DNA from: an uncultured Butyricicoccus sp.
GTDB lineage: Bacteria; Bacillota; Clostridia; Oscillospirales; Butyricicoccaceae
Assembly: GCA_900544475.1 (NCBI GenBank)
Contig: UQVU01000096.1
Span: 1-6,943 of the forward strand
DNA: 6,943 nucleotides
Direction of reading: 5' to 3'
Part shown: positions 1-4,206 of the stretch, piece by piece
Position numbering within the stretch: the stretch's first letter is position 1
Layout: each line of letters opens with the position of its first letter
Made by a program: the position numbers and the translations under genes
The notes under the pieces: generated by a model
What the model was told of the DNA's origin: nothing
The model's database searches: none
The model's input: only the letters and a program-made list of their open reading frames with translations

Positions 1-72
1 CATCTCGAATAAATGACAGACCTCAGCAATGGTATAAAACTCTTTCATGTTGCGATAATCGATATATTTCAT
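1..72 (-). CDS. Small helix-turn-helix DNA-binding protein, N-terminal part (runs off left edge)
   Basis: Only the first 24 codons are present; the gene continues beyond base 1. It starts with ATG at 72-70. A strong Shine-Dalgarno (AAGGAGCT on the minus strand, bases 81-88) sits 8-9 nt upstream, so the start is well supported. The peptide opens MKYIDYRNMKEF, and the following TIAEVCHLFEM looks like the first helices of a MerR/excisionase-type winged helix ('xTIxEVxxLFxMS'). The gene lies downstream of the replication-initiator-like gene, in the same direction, across a 147-nt gap. In integrative elements of Clostridia such a small HTH protein usually acts as regulator or excisionase beside an integrase. 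That role is inference here, because the rest of the protein and any integrase lie outside the window. A short DNA-binding regulator is the safest call. Confidence 0.6.
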   Translation of the reverse strand, partial: MKYIDYRNMKEFYTIAEVCHLFEM

Positions 73-104
73 CGAAAATCAGCTCCTTGATATGTATTTA
101 GATA

Positions 105-121
105 GTGAAAACGCATTTCAC
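105..121. repeat. Perfect 6-bp inverted repeat upstream of the HTH gene (possible operator)
   Basis: GTGAAA (105-110) and TTTCAC (116-121) are perfect inverted copies separated by ACGCA. The dyad lies about 17 nt upstream of the Shine-Dalgarno of the HTH gene, in the intergenic stretch 73-219. Its size and place would suit an operator for an autoregulating DNA-binding protein, or a small 5' UTR hairpin. No T-run follows it on either strand, so it is not a convincing terminator. Function is inferred from position alone. Confidence 0.3.
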
Positions 122-136
122 CGCAATTCATGCTAC

Positions 137-166
137 CTTATACTTATGTTAGTTATTTCAGTGCAA
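137..166 (-). promoter_or_regulatory. Weak candidate promoter for the HTH gene
   Basis: On the minus strand TTGCAC (166-161) and TATAAG (142-137) are separated by 18 nt, a sub-optimal sigma-A-like spacing and match. It lies in the AT-rich gap between the initiator-like gene and the HTH gene, with the inverted repeat at 105-121 just downstream, where an operator would block elongation or initiation. The match is imperfect at both boxes, and read-through from the upstream gene is equally possible. Confidence 0.25.
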
Positions 167-219
167 AAGATGCAATTACAAGGAAAGAAAAATGCCTTGA
201 AAAGCGTAGGCTTTACGAT

Positions 220-1272
220 TTACAGCACAAATCTCAACTCCCCAACCCCTGCCGTATCCCGCAGGGTAGCCGGCTGCACACCCAGTTTTTCGAATTGCTT
301 TCTTACGGTTCGGAGCTTATTCTCGGACAGCCCGCTGTTTTTCACAGCCTGTGCATAACTTTTGCAGTCGGACAGCTTTTCGACCAGCAGCCGCATATTC
401 TTCCTCGTAGCGGAGTGTTTGACGGTTTCAATCCGTGCGATACAGTCGGAATACCGCACAAACGGCAGATTTGCGTGCAGCTTTTTCATATATGAGTGAA
501 TGGTTTTCTCCGACTCATTTATCACGGTTTTCAGGATTTTTTTGTTGCTGCCCTTGACCTCATCGGACAGGCCGCGCTTGAACTTCGCTCCCGAGCGGGA
601 CACCTCGAACCGAAGCATCGGCGCGTCATATTGCTCCAGCAAGTCCTCCTCCATCAGCTGAAATGTCTTGTCATAGACCGTCAATGTGGTCGTCTTGCAG
701 CAAATACGCCACGAATGCGCGTTCTTTTTCTTGTGATTGGGGAATCCTTTGCCGAATGTACACAGCTTGTACTGCTTCATGTACGGACTGCGACGAATGA
801 CACGCAGTGCCTCATCAACCCATTTCTGCGACTCGGGGAAGAAGTCCAGACAGCAGTCGATGCGAGAGAGCGTCAGCTGTTCGAACTCGCAGTCCAGACC
901 GATTTCACGCAGCAGTTCTGTCATCTCTCTGTCAAGCGTTTTAAGATGGTTTTCTTTCGCTTGGAATACCTCCTTGGGTGAATATTTTCCGTGCAGTAAA
1001 GTGTGCGGATTGAGTCGAAACCGGATAGAACAGGCAATATTTTTGCTCGTTTTGTTCTTGCTGCGCTTCTGCTTGTACAGATAAAGTACGACACCCTGAC
1101 CGCAGTACGAGGTGCAGATATACTTCTCGATGCCTTTGTCAGAATGATATGTCACGTCCGGGTAGAGTTTGCCAAAATTCAGACTTTTCAGATGCTGAAA
1201 CACCTTGTTAAAGCTCTTTTTGGACAGTCTGTGAAATAATTCAATCGTATGAATACCGTAACGAAAATCCAT
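220..1272 (-). CDS. Rolling-circle-type replication initiator-like protein (phage gene II/X or Rep_trans-like)
   Basis: Complete gene of 350 residues. I choose ATG at 1272-1270 rather than the in-frame TTG at 1293, because the ATG follows the helicase stop directly (TGAAATG) and has an AAAGGCGG ribosome binding site about 8 nt upstream. Landmarks resemble phage and plasmid initiators of the filamentous-phage gene II/X and Rep_trans groups: an arginine/aromatic strand (IRFRLNP, 83-89), the conserved LSRIDCCLDFF core (135-145), TVYDKTFQL (198-206) and a closing LRFEVSRSG (220-228). The C-terminal part (about 305-337, AQAVKNSGLSENKL) looks like a helix-turn-helix. In those families the protein nicks the replication origin through a tyrosine; I cannot assign that tyrosine or a HUH metal motif here. 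The position between a RecQ-like helicase and a small HTH gene fits an element replication module. Family assignment rests on motif resemblance only; a non-nicking DNA-binding protein is the alternative. Confidence 0.55.
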   Translation of the reverse strand: MDFRYGIHTIELFHRLSKKSFNKVFQHLKSLNFGKLYPDVTYHSDKGIEKYICTSYCGQGVVLYLYKQKRSKNKTSKNIACSIRFRLNPHTLLHGKYSPKEVFQAKENHLKTLDREMTELLREIGLDCEFEQLTLSRIDCCLDFFPESQKWVDEALRVIRRSPYMKQYKLCTFGKGFPNHKKKNAHSWRICCKTTTLTVYDKTFQLMEEDLLEQYDAPMLRFEVSRSGAKFKRGLSDEVKGSNKKILKTVINESEKTIHSYMKKLHANLPFVRYSDCIARIETVKHSATRKNMRLLVEKLSDCKSYAQAVKNSGLSENKLRTVRKQFEKLGVQPATLRDTAGVGELRFVL

Positions 1273-1273
1273 T

Positions 1274-1655
1274 TCACACACCGCCTTTCGCAAAACAGCC
1301 GATTACTGCGTCGTGCAGATCGTCCGATGATTCACAGATCGCATACAGTTCATTGGCGGCTTCCACTGCACGGTTATACGTGTCAGAGATAATATCAAGG
1401 TTCATCTGAAAATCGGCGTCATTCCAGAGCAGCAGTGCCTTTGCGCGTTTGCCGTCGCGCCCGGCCCGGCCTACCATCTGGTAGAATGACGCGACGCTGA
1501 ACGGCAGTTGAGAGACAATAATAAGGCGAATATCCGAAATATTTACACCCATATCAAACGCAGAAGTTGCAATCATAATATGTGCCTTACCGGAACGAAA
1601 GCGCGCTTCCTGCTCGGCTCGGTTAGACAGCCTGCTGTGGCAGAGAGCAATATTA
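1274..1655 (-). pseudogene. RecQ-like superfamily 2 DNA helicase, C-terminal fragment
   Basis: Only the second helicase lobe survives; no start or Walker A/DEAD region is present. Reading from about 1655: ANIALCHSRLS, matching the RecQ 'YHAGL' strand; FRSGKAHIMIATSAFDMGVN, matching motif V (usual IVATIAFGMGID); and SFYQMVGRAGRDGK, matching motif VI with the arginine finger. After motif VI about 50 residues remain, ending AICESSDDLHDAVIGCFAKGG. These align with the RecQ zinc subdomain (YC...CRR..LL.YFGE), but only some of the cysteines are present and no RQC or HRDC domain follows. The stop (1276-1274) lies 1 nt from the initiator-like ATG, so the two genes were translationally coupled. The 5' part, about two-thirds of a normal gene, is replaced by the transposase remnant at about 1650-1660. 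The frame stays open across the join, but it is antisense transposase sequence there. Probably inactive. RecQ-like is a motif-based call; another SF2 helicase carried by mobile elements is possible. Confidence 0.75.
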
Positions 1656-1660
1656 GCAGC

Positions 1661-2070
1661 ATGGATGACATCCAGAATCTGTTCAAAGAAACAATAGCAG
1701 AGTTCATGGAAGATGGTCTGGAAACCGAACTAGATGGCGAATTAGGGTACAGCAGGTACGATTATCGCAACAAAAGCACTGAAAACAGCCGTAATGGCCA
1801 CAGCAGCAAGACACTTCGCACCAGTTTCAGTGATGTAGATGTTGCTGTTCCGCGTGACCGCAAGGGTGAATTTGAGCCGCAGCTGCTGAAAAAGAATCAA
1901 ACCAGTATCAGCCAGGATATCGAAGAGAAATCCTCTCGATGTCCGCAAAGGGTATGACAACTAGCGATATCGCCGCACATATCCAGGATATTTGCGGCGT
2001 AGACGTCTCTGATACGACCGTAAGCCGTATCATGGATAAAATTCTGCCTGTCGCAAAGGAATGGCAGCAG
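1661..2070 (+). pseudogene. IS256-family (mutator-type) transposase, internal fragment with frameshift
   Basis: Recognisable from MDDIQNLFKETIAEF (ATG at 1661) through SRNGHSSKTLRT and the family hallmark VAVPRDRKGEFEPQLL (61-76), to DTTVSRIMDKILPVAKEWQQ ending at 2070. This is roughly the N-terminal zinc/HTH third of a protein of about 400 residues. The DDE catalytic domain and both terminal inverted repeats are absent, so it cannot transpose. A frameshift lies at the A-run 1928-1930. The upstream frame reads SISQDIEEK and then garbles to a stop at 1955-1957. Restoring one A gives DIEEK-ILSMSAKGMTTSD, which continues in the frame beginning at 1939. At the 5' side it cuts the helicase gene; at the 3' side it joins a transporter fragment in frame. 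The exact 5' boundary is uncertain by about 15 nt. This is a remnant of an older insertion followed by deletion or recombination. Confidence 0.88.
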
Positions 2071-2256
2071 ATTATTCGTGTTTTACCGTTGACGACTGCC
2101 TTTGCTAATAAAGCGGTTACAACAGCCTGGGGATTGCTGTGGGGCCTGTTATTCTTTCATGAGCAGATTACGATTGGAAAGATCGTTGGTGTTGCGCTGG
2201 TAATTAGCGGTGTTATACTATTCTCCGCAGCGGATACGGAGGCTGTGAATGACTAA
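2071..2256 (+). pseudogene. Small multidrug/drug-metabolite transporter subunit, C-terminal fragment (fused in frame to transposase remnant)
   Basis: The last 61 codons of a small four-helix SMR/EamA-like membrane transporter. VLPLTTAFANKAVTTAWG is the end of helix 3 (typical 'PLS.AYANKA...WG'). After WGLLFFHEQIT, the common loop 'FFkE.it', comes helix 4 (KIVGVALVISGVILF), followed by a short polar tail and TAA at 2254-2256. Helices 1-2 are missing and replaced by the transposase HTH, so the continuous frame from 1939 would encode a chimera with no reason to be functional. Its 3' end overlaps the start of a second transporter gene by 8 nt, the usual layout for paired SMR-type subunits. Substrate cannot be told from the fragment. 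Confidence 0.75.
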
Positions 2257-2398
2257 TACGACATTGCTTTATGCAGGTATATTGCTGATTGGAGTATTCC
2301 TCAGTGCCATCTCTCAGGTAATGCTGAAAAAGGCAGCAGCACGACAGTATGTTTCTAAGGCAATACCGTATAATTGGACAAGAGTGATTTTCGAGTAA
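2249..2398 (+). pseudogene. Second small EamA/SMR-type transporter subunit, truncated after helix 1 by the MITE-like repeat
   Basis: ATG at 2249 has a very good ribosome binding site (GGAGG, 2238-2242, 6-nt spacer) and overlaps the end of the preceding transporter fragment by 8 nt, so the two subunits were once translated together. Residues 1-36 start MTNTTLLYAGILLIGVFLSA and go on through SQVMLKKAA. This is a typical first helix of a DMT/SMR subunit with the 'SQvmLKkAA' cytoplasmic turn. From codon 37 (base 2357) the frame enters the inverted-repeat element and ends at TAA 2396-2398 after 49 codons. About 70 residues (helices 2-4) are missing. The peptide would have one membrane segment and is not expected to transport anything. 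Confidence 0.7.
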
Positions 2399-2521
2399 AT
2401 TTTGTGTACTGACGAGGCGCGGTTTTGCGGTAATACTTGACGTATTACCGTGAAATCGCAACAAAGTCAGGACACAAAATTTCCGCAAAGCGCCGCAGCT
2501 TTCATTGTGCGGTGTTGCCTT
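2357..2521. mobile_element. MITE-like palindromic repeat of about 165 bp
   Basis: The whole stretch is one imperfect inverted repeat. Outer ends: AAGGCAATACCGTATAAT (2357-2374) against the complement of 2504-2521, 15 of 18 identical, with the three differences being T/C changes that would still pair as G-U in RNA. Middle: AAATTTTGTGTACTGAC (2397-2413) against 2466-2482, 16 of 17. Core: CGGTAATAC (2428-2436) against 2442-2450, 9 of 9, around the loop TTGAC. No ORF of its own is convincing. Size, terminal inverted repeats and lack of coding capacity fit a non-autonomous miniature transposable element. I see no clear target duplication: the left flank ends TTTCT and the right flank begins TATAT. 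The left end sits inside the truncated transporter gene. The right end is 14 nt past the stop of the core operon, so transcripts from either side could fold into this long hairpin. Confidence 0.7.
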
Positions 2522-2535
2522 TATATTATAAGCCG

Positions 2536-3153
2536 CTATATGCCGTCTGTCAATCCTCCCTGCGGAAAACTCTTGAGAACTTCTTCGAGCTGCTGACGGG
2601 TGCCGACGGCGTTGATGAACTCTAAAAGCGCGTTCGTGGTCATGTGCGCGGGCAGGTCGAGTGCTTTGAGTACCGCTGTGCGTCTTGCGGCGCTGTCGGG
2701 GCGGCCGGACAGGCCCCATTCGAAGAAATCTGCCTTGGTGATTGGCTTTTCGGTCGCAGCGGCGTCCTCTTCTCCCTCAAATGTCGCGCCTGCGCGGCGA
2801 AGCGCTTCGAGAATGACCTCCGGGCGCATTCCCTCCACGCCGAGTTTGCCCTCCTTGGAGCCGTGCTTCTTGCGGCGCTCCTTGCCGGATATATCGGGCA
2901 CGTAGGCCTGCTTGATGCGACCCTGCGGGAGCGAGCCTTTGAGGTAATTGCGGATAACGAACCCCGCGCCGTCGCTGTCGGTCAGAACGATCAGACCGCG
3001 TGTTTCCGCGATGCGTCGGATGACCTTGAGCTGCTCCTTGTTGTTGAAGATACGGAAGCCGCCGGTTTCGAGGACAACGGTATCCACCACCTGACGGACG
3101 GTGTTGACGTCATAGCGGCCCTCTACGAGAATTGCTTCGCGCAGTTTTATCAT
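2536..3153 (-). CDS. rnmV: RNase M5-like Toprim/DUF4093 protein
   Basis: 205 residues; ATG at 3153 overlaps the holA stop as ATGA, with GAAAGGGG as ribosome binding site. The N-terminal Toprim domain shows its two signatures: the catalytic glutamate in ILVEGRYD (8-15) and the DxD metal site in IVLTDSDGAG (55-64). VEGM (106-109) closes the Toprim part. The remaining residues (about 110-205), with KADFFEWGLSG and a leucine-rich end, match the C-terminal domain of RNase M5 proteins (DUF4093). RNase M5 cuts 5S rRNA precursor to its mature ends in Firmicutes; its Bacillus counterpart has about 186 residues. The residues 80-105 (KQAYVPDISGKERRKKHGSK) differ from the classical Bacillus sequence, so this may be a clostridial paralogue subfamily whose substrate is less certain. 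It is the last gene of the comEC-holA operon. Confidence 0.75.
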   Translation of the reverse strand: MIKLREAILVEGRYDVNTVRQVVDTVVLETGGFRIFNNKEQLKVIRRIAETRGLIVLTDSDGAGFVIRNYLKGSLPQGRIKQAYVPDISGKERRKKHGSKEGKLGVEGMRPEVILEALRRAGATFEGEEDAAATEKPITKADFFEWGLSGRPDSAARRTAVLKALDLPAHMTTNALLEFINAVGTRQQLEEVLKSFPQGGLTDGI

Positions 3154-4202
3154 GCTTTTTCCCCTTTCAACTCTGCGGCAATCGCGAGCAGCGTCAGTTC
3201 GATCTGCTTCTGTTTATCGACCGCGCTTCCTTTCAGATCCGAGTCGGTCTGTGCGCAGAGCGAGGCCGCGCGGCGCAGCACCGGAAGCGGCAGCCGCCGT
3301 GCCGCACTCTGAATTTTTTTTGCATAAAACGGCGACTTCGAGCCTATCATTTCGGAAAGATACCGGTCTCCTCCACGCGTTTCGGCGCATAGCTTTGCCG
3401 CATACAGACGCTGGATGTGGCGCGTGATGGTCGTGAAAATGAGCACCTCGTTGTTTTTCAGGCGGAGCAGGTCGCCCACGAGAGATACCGCCTTGTCGAA
3501 TTTGCCGTCGGCAATCGCGTCGGTCAGGTCGAACACCACGGCGTCCAGGACCGGAGAGCATACGGCGTCAATGTTGTAGCGCTTGATTTCGCCGGTGGTG
3601 GAATGCGCCGCGGCCTTTTCGACCTCGCCCATGAGGTTCGTCAGCGAATTGCCGCACAGGAAAATCATATAGGAGGCGTCGTCGGGCGCAATCGTGCAGC
3701 CAAGACTGCGTGCACGGCGCTCGATGTGCTCGATGAGCTCCCTTTCCTCCAGGCGGGAAAACTCCGCGATGCAGGCTACCTTGTCGAGCAGCTTGTAGAC
3801 CTTGGTGCGCTTGTCCGGCTTGGCCTCCAGAACGTCGAAGTAAAAGACCAGACAGACGTAATCCGGCAGGTCGGAAAGCAGGTCGAGCAGCTTGTCGCCG
3901 AAGGCGGCGGGCGGCGCGTACAGATTGAAGTCGGTGACGATGACCAGCTTGCGGTCACTCATGGCGGGATAGCTGTCCACCGCCTCGGTAAGGTCGTCCG
4001 GCGTCATGGTTTTGCCGTCCAGTTCGATGAGGTTGAAGTCGGCGAACGTTTCGTCCACGACCTTCGCTTTCAGCTGGCGCAGGCAGTATTCTCTGAGGTA
4101 GTCCTCCTCGCCGTACAGAACATACAGCTTCTGGAAGCTGCCCTTTGCGAGGTCCTGCTTGAGGCGCAGACGTCCGTTTTTGTTTTGCTTTTCGGCAGCC
4201 AT
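3150..4202 (-). CDS. holA: DNA polymerase III, delta subunit (clamp loader)
   Basis: 350 residues, normal for the family. Delta opens the beta sliding clamp during clamp loading at the replication fork, working with the delta-prime and tau/gamma subunits. Start chosen at ATG 4202-4200, because AAAGGAGTGACAGC precedes it and residues upstream in the frame are comEC sequence. The N-terminal Rossmann-like part shows FQKLYVLYGEEDYLREY (23-39) in place of an ATP P-loop, as expected for this inactive AAA+ member, then DRKLVIVTDFN (83-93). Further landmarks are VFYFD (119-123), DKRTKVYKLL (130-139), the lid region with CGNSLTNLMGEVEKAA (183-198), and the C-terminal collar helices with LLRLKNNEVLIFTTITRHIQRLY (about 245-267) ending ELTLLAIAAELKG. 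The gene follows comEC by 4 nt, with its ribosome binding site inside the comEC end, and overlaps the Toprim gene. comEC-holA adjacency is common in Firmicutes. Confidence 0.93.
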   Translation of the reverse strand: MAAEKQNKNGRLRLKQDLAKGSFQKLYVLYGEEDYLREYCLRQLKAKVVDETFADFNLIELDGKTMTPDDLTEAVDSYPAMSDRKLVIVTDFNLYAPPAAFGDKLLDLLSDLPDYVCLVFYFDVLEAKPDKRTKVYKLLDKVACIAEFSRLEERELIEHIERRARSLGCTIAPDDASYMIFLCGNSLTNLMGEVEKAAAHSTTGEIKRYNIDAVCSPVLDAVVFDLTDAIADGKFDKAVSLVGDLLRLKNNEVLIFTTITRHIQRLYAAKLCAETRGGDRYLSEMIGSKSPFYAKKIQSAARRLPLPVLRRAASLCAQTDSDLKGSAVDKQKQIELTLLAIAAELKGEKA

Positions 4203-4206
4203 GCTG

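Noticed and set aside
496..1239. Plus-strand open frames opposite the initiator-like gene
   Set aside because: The minus strand carries the coherent 350-residue protein with a good start; the antisense frames have no recognisable content.
1273..1293. TTG start at 1293 for the initiator-like gene
   Set aside because: It would overlap the helicase coding end; ATG 1272 with AAAGGCGG upstream is the better start.
1274..1576. A complete 100-residue gene starting at ATG 1576
   Set aside because: That ATG is the methionine inside helicase motif V (HIMIATSAF); helicase sequence continues upstream of it, so this is a truncated gene, not a small one.
2350..2530. TA or longer target-site duplication around the palindromic repeat
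   Set aside because: Flanks TTTCT and TATAT do not match for any reasonable choice of element end, so a duplication cannot be claimed.
2213..2719. 168-codon minus-strand frame crossing the repeat and the Toprim gene
   Set aside because: It runs through the palindromic repeat and is out of frame with the Toprim protein; no start signal or recognisable content.
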